Of a stretch of 64,000 bases of DNA, positions 19,893 to 33,365 are shown piece by piece (within the stretch, counting starts at the first letter, position 1; each line of letters starts with the position of its first letter). Origin of the DNA: Mycoplasmoides alvi ATCC 29626 (GTDB lineage Bacteria > Bacillota_I > Bacilli_A > Mycoplasmatales > Mycoplasmoidaceae); contig NZ_JNJU01000002.1 of the NCBI RefSeq assembly GCF_000701785.1, forward strand, positions 124,001 through 188,000, written 5' to 3'. The notes below the pieces were generated by a model. That model did no database searches. It had not been told where the DNA came from and saw only the letters and a program-made list of their open reading frames with translations. Made by a program: the position numbers and the translations under genes.

Positions 19893-22439
19893 TTAATTAG
19901 AACTATTACCTAGAGGTTCTACATTGTTGTTATTTGCTTCATTTATTGGTGTTGGTTCAACACTTAACTTTGCAAATGTCTCACTTTGAAGTTTTTCTAA
20001 TAACTCTTTGCGCATTTGTTGTTGACGTTTAATGATTTCTAACTGTTCTAATGCCTCTGCTCGCTGTTGTAGTGCTACAGAATCTAAGGTTTCTTGATTA
20101 ATTTGTGTTGTTGGTGTAGAAATTTGACAAATATTGGTAATAACAGCTTTTGCCACATCAGCTAACATTCGATTAAATAAAATGTCAGCTTCCTTAACAT
20201 AAATATTTAAAGGACTTGTTTGTTCCAAAGACCTTAAACTTACACCTTCACGTAATTTTAAAACCCGATCTAAATGTTCAATTCACAAATTATCAATTGA
20301 TTGGATAATTATATCTTTAAAAACTTTAGTGGCGATTGCAGGTGTAATCATATTAATTTTTTTATTTACCATATCAGAAATAAATAAATTAACTTTTTCA
20401 TTGGCAGATGCAATTGTTAAATTTTCAAAATCAGATGGAGTCGTTACACCAATGCCTAATAAATTATTATTTAGATTATCAGATAAATAATTATGATTAA
20501 CTAAATTTTGATTTTTAGCATCTCGATATTTTTCAACTAAACTAGCAACTAATTGTTTTTGCATGTTTTGAATAATACCAGACAAATCTTTAGCCAATAG
20601 CACTTTATCACGTTGTTTATATATTAATTCACGTTGACTAGACAAAACATGATCATAATCAATTAAGTTTTTACGTACATCAAAATTGATTGATTCAACT
20701 TTTTTTTGAGTTTTATCTAACATTCTAGAAAAAAAGTTAGAATCAAAAGAATCATCACCCAATTTAATTATGGCCTTTTCAATTTTATCTTGTGCAAAGC
20801 GTTTAAATAAACTGTCAGAAAAACTAATAAAAAAACGACTTTCTCCAACATCACCTTGGCGACCTGCACGCCCACGTAATTGATTATCAATTCTTCTAGA
20901 TTCATGTCTTTCTGTGCCAATTACATAAAGTCCACCTAATTCTAAAACCCCTTCTCCTAATTTAATGTCTGTTCCTCGACCAGCCATATTTGTAGATATT
21001 GTAACAGCACCTTTTTGTCCTGCATTGCTAATAATTTCTGCCTCACGGGCATGATTTTTGGCATTAAGAACTTCATGAGGTATATTTGCTTCTCTTAATA
21101 AATTATGTAAAATTTCTGAGTCTTCAACACTGGCTGTTCCAACTAAAATTGGTTGTCCTTTTGCATGATGTTCAGAAATATCTTTTACAACAACTTGTCA
21201 CTTAAGATTAGCGTTACCAAATACATGATCAGGGTGATCAATTCGAATTACAGGTTTGTTAGTAGGTATAGGAACAACAACTAAGTTATAAATTTTTAAA
21301 AATTCTTCTGATTCAGTTAATGCTGTACCAGAAACAGCAGCTAATTTTTTGTACAATCTAAAAAATGATTGATATGTAATGGTTGCAACTACAACATTTT
21401 CAGGTTCAATTGGAACTCTTTCCTTTGCTTGGACAGCCTGATGTAATCCACTATTGTAACTACGGCCTTCTAAAATTCTGCCAGTAAAATGATCTACAAT
21501 CAAAATTTGATTATCTTTAACAATATATTCTTTACCATTTTCAAATATTTTGTTTGCAGTTAAAGCATTACTTATCTTATGAAATAAATCAGAATTTTCA
21601 ATGTTAAATAAATTTTTAACCTTAAAAAAATTTTCAGCTTTAATGATTCCACTTTCTGTCAGTGAAGGGGATCGAGATTCTTCATCAATTTTGTAATCAT
21701 TTTCATGCAAAGTAGAAACAAACTTATCAGCTGCAAAATATAAACTAAAATCTTTTTTAGGCTGTCCTGAAATAATTAATGGCGTTCTAGCTTCATCAAT
21801 TAGAACAGAGTCACCTTCATCAACTATAGCATAATGCAATCCTCGAATTTTTTTATCATCATAATTGCCAACCATGTTGTCTCTTAAATAATCAAAACCC
21901 AATTCTGAATTCGTTGTATAAGTAATATCACAAGCAAAGGCTTCTTTTTTCTTAATTGGAGCTAAATTAGAGGTATTGCAACCTACTGTCATGTCCAATC
22001 GAGCAAATATACGCCCTGCTAATTCTGCATCACGTTGTGCTAGGTATTCATTAACAGTTACAATATGTACGCCTTTTTTTTCTAAGGCATTAACATATGC
22101 AGCTAAAAACAATGTTAAAGTTTTACCTTCACCTGTCATCATTTCAGCAAAATCGCCTTGATATACAACATATGCACCTACAAGTTGAACTAAGTATGCA
22201 AATTGGTTATTTTCACGATAAACTGCTTCTCGAATGGTTGCAAATGCATGAATTGCAATATCATCAAGTGATTTGCCAGCTTCTAATTCCTTTATAAAAA
22301 AAGATGTTTTGGACTTCAATTGATCATCAGTTAAAGAACGATATTCATCCTTTAATTCATCTATTTTATAAGCTATTTTCTCAGCTTTATTTAAAATCCT
22401 ATTTCTAGGTGAAATCAATCTAAAAAATTTATTTAACAT
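19893..22439 (-). CDS. secA: Protein translocase ATPase SecA
   Basis: 848 codons. SecA pushes unfolded proteins through SecYEG. N-terminal [15 protein letters not shown], Walker [21 protein letters not shown]-type box [20 protein letters not shown], and the cross-linking domain are in order. ATP-binding fold 2 follows with [14 protein letters not shown] and [23 protein letters not shown], then the helical scaffold ([19 protein letters not shown] with TGA-Trp before it). The C-terminus is a Gln/Glu coiled coil and an Asn-rich tail; the usual zinc-binding CxCxSGxxxxxC(H/C) motif for SecB and lipids is absent, as in many mollicutes. Confidence 0.97.
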
Positions 22440-22634
22440 TGGAACCTTCTATTTAGGCACTAGCAAACATGCAAAAATAAAGTTTAATATCTAAACTTTA
22501 TCTTAATTATATTGAAATTTTAACACAAAAAAATGATTAAAATTAGTGTTTAATGCCTATTTATTTAAATGATAATAATAAAATCGACTATTTTATTTTC
22601 AACAATTTAGTTATATCTTTATTACAGTCATAAG

Positions 22635-24206
22635 CTAGTCAGAACTTCATTTAATTTCTGAAACACTTTTTGGATTATCATTATAAACAATGCTTTTAAT
22701 TTTACCATTATGAACACGAATTACACATGTGGCTAGTTCAGCAATCAATGGATTATGTGTAACAATAATAACTGTTGTTTTATGTTCCTTATTAATTTTA
22801 ATAAATTGTTCTAAAACAATTTGAGTCATTTCTTCATCTAATGCTCCAGTAGGTTCGTCACCAAAAATAATTTTAGGATTTTTAGCTATTGCTCTTAATA
22901 TCGAAACCCTTTGTTGCTGCCCGCCAGATAATTCAGAAGGCAAACGATTACGGTATTCAAACATTCCAATATCATGCAACAAATTATCAATATTTAAACG
23001 TTTTTTAGCATTAGATTGTAAAAAAGCTCCAATTTCAATATTTTCTTTTACAGTTAAATTAGGCAATAATCCATACTGTTGAAAAATATAACCAATATTA
23101 TTACGTCTAAACTCTGTTAATTGTGAATCATTTAAATTTAATAAATTTGTGTTTGCAATAATTGTTTTTCCAAAAGTGGCCCTATCCATTCCTGAGATAA
23201 TATTCAATAAAGTAGTTTTTCCAGATCCTGAAGGACCCAAAATAACAACTAAATTACCAGCTTTTATTTTTAAATTAATGTTATTTAATACCCGGTTAGT
23301 AGTAACTCCATTGCTATAATATTTATACACATTTTCCAAATCAATAATGTAATCAGATTCAATATATGGAAAGGTTTTGGTAATTTTATCTTTTTTAATC
23401 TTTTTCTGAGGTTTATTCAAAAAATTAATTTTATGTACTTCAATTTTTCAAAAAAGGTATTCTAAATTTTTCTTTAAATTGTCATATTGTTTATAAAATT
23501 TTTTTAAAGTAGATTTATTATCATTTTTTGATAAATTAGCAATTTTTTTAGATGATTTTCATGTTTTAACAAAATTATCAATTTTTGCATTTCGTTTAAT
23601 TTTTAGTGCATCATGTGCACTCTGAAATTTATCAAAAACTCCCATGCTTGCTAAATCAAAAATATTTTTATCTAATTCTTCAAAATAATTATAAAGTTTC
23701 TTTTCATAATCATTGACCATTTGAAAACTTGATTCTTCATCAAGTTTTAATGCGAGTGAATATGTTTGACTATTATCAACAAATGATGTAACTGAATTAA
23801 TGTTTTTGCCATGGTCTAATGATGTTAGATTTTCTATAAATGAAAGAAAACCATTTATTTGCCTCATTAAAATTTTATTTAATATTTGAAAATTATATGT
23901 TGTTGTATTATTCTCTTTAATAATTAAAAAATTTGGTACTGATTCAGGTTTATTTACATATTTTTTAATATCTTTAAATAATCTTTTAATTTCATTGTGT
24001 TTTAAGTTTATTTTTAATTTAATAAAAAAAGATTGTTTTAATAATTCAATATCTTGAATTTTAGTATTTAGATTTTTTTCTCAAAAATTTAAAAAATCAT
24101 AAACCTTTTGCTTAAAAAAAACAAAATCTGTTATTACTTCAGTTTTTTCTTCAAGGGGCAGTAGATCTTTGCTAACTAATGATTCATCTAATTTATTTTT
24201 GAACAT
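22635..24206 (-). CDS. ABC transporter ATP-binding protein with long N-terminal coiled-coil extension
   Basis: 523 codons. The last 250 residues form a LolD/MacB-type ATPase: Walker A LGPSGSGKTTLLNIISG, Q-loop IFQQYGLLPNLTV, signature [16 protein letters not shown], Walker B KIIFGDEPTGALDEE, switch VTHNPLIAELA. The first 270 residues are an added Lys/Asn-rich helical domain with heptad-like stretches, from MFKNKLDESLVSKDL. It lies 16 bases after the giant FtsX-type permease gene. M. genitalium MG467-MG468 has the same pair near dnaA. Such systems move lipids or lipoproteins or transmit signals; the substrate is unknown. Confidence 0.9.
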
Positions 24207-24221
24207 AAAGAGAAATACCTT

Positions 24222-27200
24222 TTAAAAACTTTTCATTTCTTGTGTAATACTTAATTTTCTTAATACAAATCAATTAATAATAAATGATAATGAAAATAAC
24301 AATGTTAAACCAACCATAGATATTAAAACAGTTATTGGTGATAATGATGCCAATAATGCAATATTAGATGCATTAAAGACAATAGTATTGTATTGGGAAA
24401 TTAAACCTAAAGCTACTGGAATTGATACAATTAATCCAATAAAAAACACAGGTACATAAATAGATAAAAAACTTAATAAAATTTCTTTAGTTGTTAAACC
24501 TAATGCTTTAAGTTTTATTCCAATTTTACGTAACTCTTCAATCAACATATTAGATATTAAAATAACAATTAAAACTGCTATTGGCAAAACAATTCCAATA
24601 ACAATATTTTGAATTGTAGTAGTTGTTTGAGCAATTGTATTAAATAACTGATTATTGGAACCTGAATTATCAATGTAATCAATCATTGTTGTATATGGTA
24701 GTCCTGAATACAAGCTATTTAATTCCTGTAAACATTTTGCTGGATCATCAGTTTTATTTAAAGTTCTACATAACGCCTTTTCAAGTGCTTTAAAGTTTTT
24801 AGTATTTAAGCTATTTAAATTATCACTAGATGGATTATAGTTATTTAAAGTAGATTTAATAATTTGTAACATTAAATTATTACTACTATCAAAACTACTT
24901 GTGCCAGGAAATAAACCTGATGCCGAAAATAAACTTGTTGAATAGTCTAAAGTATTTAATGTTTGTGAATAAACGCCATTAAAAGCTAGATTTTTATTAA
25001 TTACATCTTGAGGAAATCCTAAAATCTTATTTGCATTTTCATAGGAAATATAAATTTCATTATCTTTAGCGGAATTGCAAATATCTACAACTGTAAAAGT
25101 TACAGGTATATTTGTTAATTCTTTATTATGTTTCCTTGTAATTCTGTCATAAGTATTGATGACATCTAAAGTAATTTCTGAACCAATACTTAAATTATAT
25201 TTTTTTGCAGTATACAAATTAATTATTATTGGATTATTTACTGATGAATTAAATAATTTTTCGTTGATAATATTTTTTTTACTATCAGAAAGAACAGGAC
25301 CTAAATAGTCATCTGGAATTACTTGATTTTTAATTCAATTTTTAATTCCTTTAATGGATATAGTGTTTGCATTTTTATCAATAGCATCAATTCTTGTATA
25401 TGAATACTTAGGAGACTGTACCCCATTTTTATACTCTGCAGTGTTACCTATAGTTTGATTATCAAGTCCTATTACATTGTATGAAATCTTATAATCTAAT
25501 ATTGGTTGTCCTTTTTCATCTATAAAATATTGATTTTCAAGTTTATTTAAATTATTATTTAATCACTTCAAATAATCAGATTTTAGAACTCCACTAAAAA
25601 TAATTGATAAAGTAGAATTAACAGCATTTTGACTATTAATAGAATAAGTTATTTTGGTTGGGTCATCTATACTTGGAGTTCTAACTATGTATTTTTCATT
25701 TTCTATTTTTTCTTCGGGTGTAGTTTTTGGATCTGTATAAATAGCTTCTAATAATTTCTGATATGAATAATTTGAAGCTGCCATTTGATTTACCGGCATT
25801 AATGATGAAGATAAAGATCATGGGTTTGTTGTACTACCTAACCCATTAATGGTATAGTCCAACATTATTTTTGATTGAACTAAATTTTTTAAATAAGTAA
25901 TATTTGATGTTTGATAAGTCATATCATTAATGTTGGTAATATGAATATTATCTCATTGAAATTTTTGAGACTTAACATTTTGACTACCTCAGTTTCACAC
26001 ATCATAACTAGAATTATTCATAAAATACTCAGGATTATCTGTTGTTGTAAAAGCATCAGTTCGACCCAAACTTGATAAAGGTTGGTATTTTAAAATGCCA
26101 CTTTGTTCAGTAGGAGTTTCTAAATCAATAGCATATTCATATCTATGACTATTTATTGTATTTTGTCTTGCCCTATCAAAAAGTCCTATTGATGATAATG
26201 CAAAATTAGAAACTACCATAACAGATCCAGATAAAATTGACAAAACAATAAGCTTTAAAAAAGCATTAAAAGCAATTGCTGCACGAAAACGGGTTAAAAC
26301 ACTAAATGCAGAAAATGGTGTTTTCATTATTAAAGCAAATCGAGAAATTTTATAATCACTGTCATTTTTCAGACTTTGAACAACATTAGAACGAAGAAAA
26401 AATAAACCAGCTAAAAAAGTAAATAATAAAAAGAAAATAACTGGAAAAATAATGGTAACTAAAAACACTAAAGGATTTAATGCAGATATATAGGTTGGAA
26501 TAAACCAATAGTTTGAAAAAATATTTAATGCAACTCTTTGCAAAGAAAAACCAACTAAATAACCACAAACAGAACCAACTATTATTGGTATAGTGCTAAA
26601 TGGTAATAAACTAAAAGCAATTTTATGTTTAGGGTACCCATTAGATTGCAAAACAGCAAAACTAAATTTATTTTTACGCATATAATTAACAATAACCAAT
26701 ATACCTACAAATAAAGCTAAACCTAATATAACACTAGTTAAAATGCCAGAAACTAATGTTATTGTGTTTATTAATGATGTAACAAAAGTTGTTCTAATAG
26801 CATTTAAATTTAAATAATTGCTTTGATCAGTACTTAAATATGCTGATTTAACATTTGATGGTCATGACATATTTGTTGATGCTCAGTTATTAATTTGATT
26901 TAGTTCATCCAGTTGCTGTTGTGATGTTGATGAAGAATTAAATTTACCAACAATATATTTTTCTATTGGATTTGTTAAAAATGATTTATGTATTAGGCCA
27001 TAACCATTATTATTAGTAAAATAAAGTTCTTGATTTTGGGGATCTGGAACCAAAGAACTAATATTAAAAACTGGATACATAAAATCAGGTGTTAGACCCA
27101 CACCTCTAATTAAATATTCAATACTTCCAATTTTGATTTTATATCTAGGATCTAAATTTTTGATTCAGTTATTTATTTCTTTTGAAGATTTAGTTTTAAT

Positions 27201-28322
27201 GTTGTCTCATTCGCTTGTATTTGAATATATAGCTTTTTCTGAACTTAAATATTTTCAATTACTTGGTGAAATAATAACCTCAAAAGAAGTTGGATCTATC
27301 ATCGATATAACATGAGTATTATTTCATAAAATGTTTCAAGCATATCCTTCATTTGTAAACTGAGAATTACTTCCAAAAATTTGATACAGTTGATTTTGAT
27401 CTGCTACATTTGTTAATTTACCATTATTTTGAATTGCAGTATTAAGTATATTTATAATTTGAACTAAACTAGAGTCAGCATTAGGATCAGCATTTATTTT
27501 TAATGCTTGATAAAAAGATATTAATTGATTTTCTTGGATTGTAGGCAAATGAGTAGAAGGATCTATTGAATTTGCTACAGGGTCAGATAAAAAACTGGCA
27601 CTATTAGCATCATGAATTTTTTGATAAATATTTTGATATACAAGAAAAAGATCATTCATTGATTGTGATAACTGATCTCCTTCATAAATAACTAATTTAT
27701 TTATTTTATCCTGAGGATTAGAGTTAACAATTTTTTTTAATTTATTGCCATCAGTTATTTCTAAAGACTCATAATTACGATAAGTTAAACCTAAACTATC
27801 CAATTCTGACCTAACATTAATATTGTAATCATTTTTTAATAAATTCCCAAAAATCAAACTAGTGTCATTTAACTGTGATATTACATATTCGTATGGTGTT
27901 AATGCTCCTATATTTGTCGGCCATGGCATAATAAAACCAACATAATATTTTTCATATTTTGCTTTGTTTTGATTGTATGCATTTTGAACTAAATAATTTT
28001 TAGAATCATCTGATAATTTAATTGTAATTGGTGTTCCGACAGTAATAGTTTCAGTTACAGGTTGCCCAGTTGAATTATCTAATGCATCAAATTGCATCGG
28101 CCCATAATCATATTTTTCATTAACAACAAAATCATTAAGATTGCCTTTTTTAACTAATGAAACATATGAATTGTTTAAATTATGTGAAGTATTATCTAAT
28201 ACGGCAAATACACCTAAAGATAAAAACATTAAAAAGAACAATGCCACTATAGCAGTCTTAGTTTTTGAAAAAGAACGAAAAACATTTTTAAAAAGATTTT
28301 TCAAAAGAAAATAAGACCTCAA
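24222..28322 (-). CDS. FtsX-type ABC transporter permease, very large
   Basis: 1366 codons in one frame with many TGA-Trp. One span near residues 22-42 (IVALFFLMFLSLGVFAVLD) is followed by an external domain of about 450 residues. Then comes a first FtsX core of three to four spans (FSFAVLQSNGYPKHKIAFSL is the typical cytosolic loop), a second span after FNAFLKLIVLSILSGSVM, and a second external domain of about 450 residues. A final FtsX core of spans includes the loop KIGIKLKALGLTTKEILLSF. This is the MacB/MG468 architecture. The partner ATPase follows immediately. It may act on lipoproteins or other envelope molecules. Confidence 0.9.
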
Positions 28323-28377
28323 TAAGTTATTTATGGATTAAATTATAACCTTATTTATTAAATGATTTAATTAATAT

Positions 28378-29355
28378 TTAAAATTCATTAGTTATTAACA
28401 AATCTAATTCAATTGTTCTTTTCATTGTTTTCAAAAGATCTAAAATAATTAGATCATATTCAGCTTGTTTTTCTAAGTTTTTATCAAAATTTTTTATGCT
28501 TTCTTCCGGCCTTAATGAACTATCCATAAATGTACTAGGCAATTCAAATATTAAATAAGCAGATTCCTTGGTATTGTACAACTCAAAATTTTTATTATCA
28601 GTTAAAGAGCGATACATATTATTTTGTAAAAATTCATTGTTAAAATTTAAATTATTTCCCTTTTTTTCTTGATAAATTAAATAATTTTTATCTAAATCAG
28701 AATTTATTACAAATTCATCTGAATTAATTTGCAATGAAATTTGTTTTGTTGATATTGAATTTTTTTTACAAATATAAAATTTTTCATCGCCAAAAGAATT
28801 TAGTTTTATTATTAAAATTTTTTTAATTGGTTCTAAAGATAATTGTGGTAGTTTAGATACTAATTTAAATGTCCCAATAACAAATTGAATTGTCATATCA
28901 TCATTTTTAAATTTTATTAAATAATCATTTGACTTAGATAAATATTCAAAGTAAGCAGGTAAATAAAGTGGTCTAAAATTTTGTATTGGAATAGTTTCTA
29001 ATGAAGGATCAAAATTAATATTTTTGCAAAAATCTACATTAGAATTCAAATTATATTTTTCAATTAATTTATCTTCATGATTTTGTTTATTAAACAATAA
29101 GAAACGCTTAGTTCTAATAAAATTAATTAAAAAAAATATAACAAATAATGCAACTGTAAAAAAAATTAAAACTCCTAGAACAGAATAATATGCCAAAGGA
29201 TTCTTTACCAAAAAATATTGATTTAAAATAAATCCAACTAAGAGAAATATTATAAAGACTGTTCCTAAAGTTGTAGTTTTTTTAAAATTTTTTTGATCTA
29301 GCAAAATAAGATCAATTTTTTTTATTTCAGATTTGTTCTTAGGCATGTTAGGCAT
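28378..29355 (-). CDS. Membrane protein with two N-terminal spans and cytosolic domain
   Basis: 325 codons. Two adjacent hydrophobic segments (about residues 30-50 and 56-80) are followed by a soluble domain of about 240 residues, rich in Lys, Phe and Ile, and a final helical segment (AEYDLIILDLLKTMKRTIELDLL). No enzyme motif is visible. It starts inside the end of the preceding gene (8-base overlap) and ends 56 bases before the giant permease gene, so it may belong to one transcript running from ftsH to the ABC pair. The layout recalls the DUF3137 group, but I am not sure. Confidence 0.75.
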   Translation of the reverse strand: MPNMPKNKSEIKKIDLILLDQKNFKKTTTLGTVFIIFLLVGFILNQYFLVKNPLAYYSVLGVLIFFTVALFVIFFLINFIRTKRFLLFNKQNHEDKLIEKYNLNSNVDFCKNINFDPSLETIPIQNFRPLYLPAYFEYLSKSNDYLIKFKNDDMTIQFVIGTFKLVSKLPQLSLEPIKKILIIKLNSFGDEKFYICKKNSISTKQISLQINSDEFVINSDLDKNYLIYQEKKGNNLNFNNEFLQNNMYRSLTDNKNFELYNTKESAYLIFELPSTFMDSSLRPEESIKNFDKNLEKQAEYDLIILDLLKTMKRTIELDLLITNEF

Positions 29356-30028
29356 GATTACTTGTTATAAAAAAATCAAATATTAAATAAATTACATATG
29401 ATCAAGGATCCACAATTCCAATACTTCTTTTGCCAAGATATCTAATCTTGCTTCAATGTGATTTACAATTAATATTTTGCTTTAAACTAGAATTTAAAAT
29501 AACTGATAACTTATTTTTTAATTCATCAGTATCTAGATTTTTATTAAAATAAATAAATTTAATACATGGTAACAAGATTGAATAAAAACTTTTGTCTTTA
29601 ACACTTAATCTAAATTTTTTTTCTATGTCAAGGGTTGCATTATATAAAGAATCTATAATTGCTAACTTAGGATCAAAACTTTTATAAAAATATCAATTTT
29701 TTAGAAAAATTGAAAATCAATAAAAAATTATTTCTCCATGTAAATCATCAAAAATATTCTTAGTAGTTTCAAAAAAATCAATCATAGGTAAATGATATTC
29801 AGAATTATCATATTTTTGAAAGATTTTTTCTAATTTTTGAAAATAAATAGTTAATTTAGTTCCTAAATTTTCAAAACCTAAATAATTACTTAAACTATTA
29901 ATCTTTTTTTCATTTTTGGAAAAATGAAAAACTAATGCAAAAATAAATTTTCTTAAAACTAAATAATTAGTTTGGTTGTTTTGGTTTGTTTGATTCAGAT
30001 AATGTGTTTCCATTATTTTTTGGTTCAA
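29348..30028 (-). CDS. Hypothetical protein overlapping the ftsH 3' end
   Basis: About 226 codons from ATG 30028, or 221 from ATG 30013; both starts lie inside ftsH in another frame, so the true start is uncertain. The product is soluble, aromatic and Asn/Lys-rich, with two TGA-Trp near DPWSYVIYLIFDFF at the C-terminus. No family recognised. The stop overlaps the next gene start (TAACATG). The overlaps on both sides suggest a tightly coupled operon with ftsH. Confidence 0.65.
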
Positions 30029-32159
30029 CTATTTTTTTAGAAGCATCATTTGGTTCTTTATCTGCAACTTCTTCATGCTTTTTCTTGCTTGCTTCTTCAT
30101 TTTGTTTTTGAATTGCCAAAGCTTCAGGTGGTAATTTGTGCTCTTTATGAATATAATCAATATCTTTTTTCAAAATAGTTTCTTGTAATAACAATGCTTG
30201 AACAATTAATTCATGTTCTTCGCGATTATCTTGAAGAATTTTTTTAGCAACTTCATATTGTTCAGAAATAATTTCAGCAATAACTTTATCAATTTCCTCA
30301 GCAGTTTTATCTGAATACAACCGAGCATTTGGATTAACTACACCTTCGCTTGGAACATATTGGACCATTCCCAATCGACTCATACCTAATTGAGTAACCA
30401 TTGTTTTAACAATATTTGTGGCTTTATAAAAATCATTTGAAGCCCCTGTTGTAATTGAATTACTGCCAAAAATTAATTCTTCAGCTGCTCTTCCTCCTAA
30501 AGCACTTGCTACCATGTGTAATAGATCAGATTTACGTTTCATTAACATTTCAGCATCTTTAGGGGTAGATAATGTGTAACCACCTGCTTGGCCTCTTGGA
30601 ATAATAGTAATTTTTTGAACTTCATCGGCTCCTTCAAGGTGTAAACCTACAAGTGCATGACCAGCTTCATGATATGCTGTAAGTTTTTTATCAAATTCTG
30701 TCATAACTCTAGATTTTTTAGCAGGTCCAGCCATTACTCTATCAATAGCTTCATCCAAATCACCAGTTGTAATAGCATTTCGCTTAGCACGAACAGCTAA
30801 TAACGTTGCTTCATTTAAAACATTTTCAAGTTGAGCACCTGAAAAACCAGGAGTCCTTTTTGCAATATCTTTTAAATTAACCTTAGCAGATAAATTTTTA
30901 TTGCTTGCATGAATTTTAAGAATAGCTTCACGTTCTTTAACATCGGGTAAATTAACTTGAATATGACGATCAAATCTACCTGGACGCAATAAAGCATCAT
31001 CTAAAACATCTAGACGATTTGTAGCAGCCATAACAACAATCCCAGTTCGATTATTAAAACCATCCATTTCAGCTAACAATTGATTTAAAGTTTGTTCTGC
31101 AAGTGAATAGTTAGAAACTTCAAATCTACCACGTTTAGAACCTACTGAATCAATTTCATCAATAAAAATAATACAAGGAGCTGCTTTTCTAGCTTTAGCA
31201 AATAAGTCTTTTACCCTTTTGGCACCAACACCAACCAACATATCTTCAAAAGCAGAACCAGTAACTTGAAAGAAAGGAACTTCAGCTTCGCCAGCTACTG
31301 CTTTTGCTAATAGAGTCTTACCAGTACCAGGAGGTCCATATAAAATAACTCCTCTTGGTACCCTTGCTCCCATTTGTGCATACCTTTCAGGATATTTTAG
31401 ATAATCAACAATTTCAATTAATTCATTCTTTTCTTCTTCTATGCCTGCAACATCACTAAATCTAACTCCAGATTTAGCTAATTTAGCTTGTGAACGACCA
31501 ATTGTAAAAACACTTTCTCCTTCGCCTTCACCACCAAGACCACCAACTCCTTTGCGTAAAGCACGGAAAAAGAAAGAGAAAATAATAATCATTATGATAA
31601 CTGGTAATAATGAAATTAAAATGTTTAAAGTTGTTTGAGCAGCAGTGTTAGTTGGTTGGATATTTCCAACTCTTAAAAGAGCATCTCTATAACCCACTAA
31701 ACTTTGTGTTATATCAGAAATCGTACCATCAGTTTCTTTCAAACCAAATGTTCCTGAACCTGCTCCTTTGTTAATTATTAAATTACCAATTTGTCAAGTT
31801 CCATCAGCAGGATTGTACTGACCTTGAACTAAGACATTCCCAACTTGATCAATATTTATTTGAGTTCAAAATTTTGTATCACTAATTAAACTAGTTGAAA
31901 AAGAAGAATTTGGGTTTACCAACAATTGATCTAATCTACCTGGTAATAAAGCATATAATTTGCCATCAGCACCAACAGAAAAGGTAATAGATATAACACT
32001 AGTTTGGGGTAAAGAAACAACCACAATTATTGCAATAATAATACCTAAAATAATTGTTCAAACTATTATGTTAACAATCAATGAACGACGCTTAGCAGGA
32101 TCCATCCTGTTTTCATTCATTTTATTGCCGTCTAGGTTATTAGAAGATTTAATAGCCAT
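29967..32159 (-). CDS. ftsH: ATP-dependent zinc metalloprotease FtsH
   Basis: 730 codons. A membrane-anchored AAA+ protease that degrades misfolded membrane and tagged proteins. Two spans flank an external domain: one at about residues 26-50 (LIVNIIVWTIILGIIIAIIV), the second at about 165-185. Walker A LYGPPGTGKTLLAKAV, Walker B APCIIFIDEIDSVGSKRG, second region of homology AATNRLDVLDDALLRPGRFD, and zinc site HEAGHALVGLH follow. The C-terminal tail is Lys/Glu/Asn-rich. The start MAIKSSNNLDG at 32159 was chosen because it includes the first span. M. genitalium has the same order ftsH-hpt (MG457-458). Confidence 0.97.
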
Positions 32160-32275
32160 TCAAAGTTACTCACTTATGTGCGATGAAAAACAAAAACCAA
32201 GCATACAGAAATTTACTATGATTTTTGTTAACTTAATATATTATAAATAAAAAACCAAATTATTAAGAAAAGTGC

Positions 32276-32884
32276 TTATTTTTTAGTTTTTTCATAAACA
32301 GATTTTTTTAATGTACCAATGTATGGGAGATTTCTAAGCATGCCTTCATAATCTAATCCAAAACCTACTAAAAACTTATCAGGTAATGTATAACAAGAAT
32401 AATCAATTTTAACTTTTGTTTTTCTTTTATCTGGTTTGTCAATAAAAGTAATTAAATTAACAGACTTAGCTCCTCGAAATTTCAACATATCCATAACCAA
32501 GCTTATTGTGTTTCCTGTGTCTACAACATCTTCAACTAATAAAACATTTTTACCTTTAACATTTTCAGACAAATCCATAACAATTTTCGGAGCTCCTTCA
32601 GCAACCATTTTGCCTTTAAATGAAGAAACTGTCATAAAATCTAATGTCATGTCAGGCTTAATTTTGTCTATTAACTTGCCAATAAAAGGAATACATCCTT
32701 TTAAAATACCAAGCATCATAAATTTTTTATTTTTGTATTTTTTATTAATTCAATCTGCTGCTTTTTGACATCCAATTTCAATTTCATCCGGGGTAATTAG
32801 TAATTCTTCAATTCTTGAATCTAATTTAAATCTAATTAATTTTTGTGGTGTAAGTTCTAAATTTACATTTTTATCTTTGCTCAT
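32276..32884 (-). CDS. hpt: Hypoxanthine(-guanine) phosphoribosyltransferase
   Basis: 202 codons. It salvages hypoxanthine and guanine with PRPP, which fits a cell without de novo purine synthesis. The PRPP loop NVLLVEDVVDTGNTISLVM is intact, with KGCIPFIGKLI before it and DFMTVSSFKG as the flexible loop. The C-terminal DKFLVGFGLDYEGMLRNLPYIG binds the base. A longer start than the internal ATG at 32719 is needed to include the first helix and strand (ELLITPDEIEIGCQKAADWI). It overlaps the ispF stop by 14 bases. Confidence 0.95.
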
Positions 32885-33353
32885 AATTTATCTTCTTTTG
32901 AAGCAAAACAATACTTTGACATGATAATTCTTTTATAGGTTTTTCATAATGTTTCGCTTTTATGTTAATATTAATTGTTTTTAAAATTTTTCTTAAATTT
33001 TCTAAAAGCAAATTACGAATAGGATTAATTTCAATATATTCAGAGAAGATATTTAAGTCAACATTAACAATTTCATAATGCTTTTGTTCTATTAACTGAA
33101 GTACCTTATTTATGATAATAATTGAATCTAAATTATCATTATTAGAATCACTAGTAGGAAAGTATAAACCTATATCTCCTAAACCTAAAGAACCTAATAA
33201 AGCATCAGACAAAGAATGAAGCACAACATCACCATCTGATTTAGCTATAATTTTATAGTCACATTCAATTTTTAAACCACATATTTTTACAAAATTATTT
33301 TTTTTATCTTCCAAGAGATGATTATCAAAACCAAGACCTATACATAATTGCAT
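32871..33353 (-). CDS. ispF: 2-C-methyl-D-erythritol 2,4-cyclodiphosphate synthase
   Basis: 160 codons, full length. It closes the cyclodiphosphate ring in the MEP isoprenoid pathway. The zinc site Asp-x-His is in GLGFDNHLLE; KSDGDVVLHSLSDALLGSLG and GDIGLYFPTSD are family signatures. Together with ispE (60393-61148) it shows that this organism keeps at least part of the MEP route, uncommon in mollicutes but known in the M. penetrans branch. It lies between ptsH and hpt in one leftward series. Confidence 0.95.
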   Translation of the reverse strand: MQLCIGLGFDNHLLEDKKNNFVKICGLKIECDYKIIAKSDGDVVLHSLSDALLGSLGLGDIGLYFPTSDSNNDNLDSIIIINKVLQLIEQKHYEIVNVDLNIFSEYIEINPIRNLLLENLRKILKTININIKAKHYEKPIKELSCQSIVLLQKKINYEQR

Positions 33354-33365
33354 AATAATGTGTTT

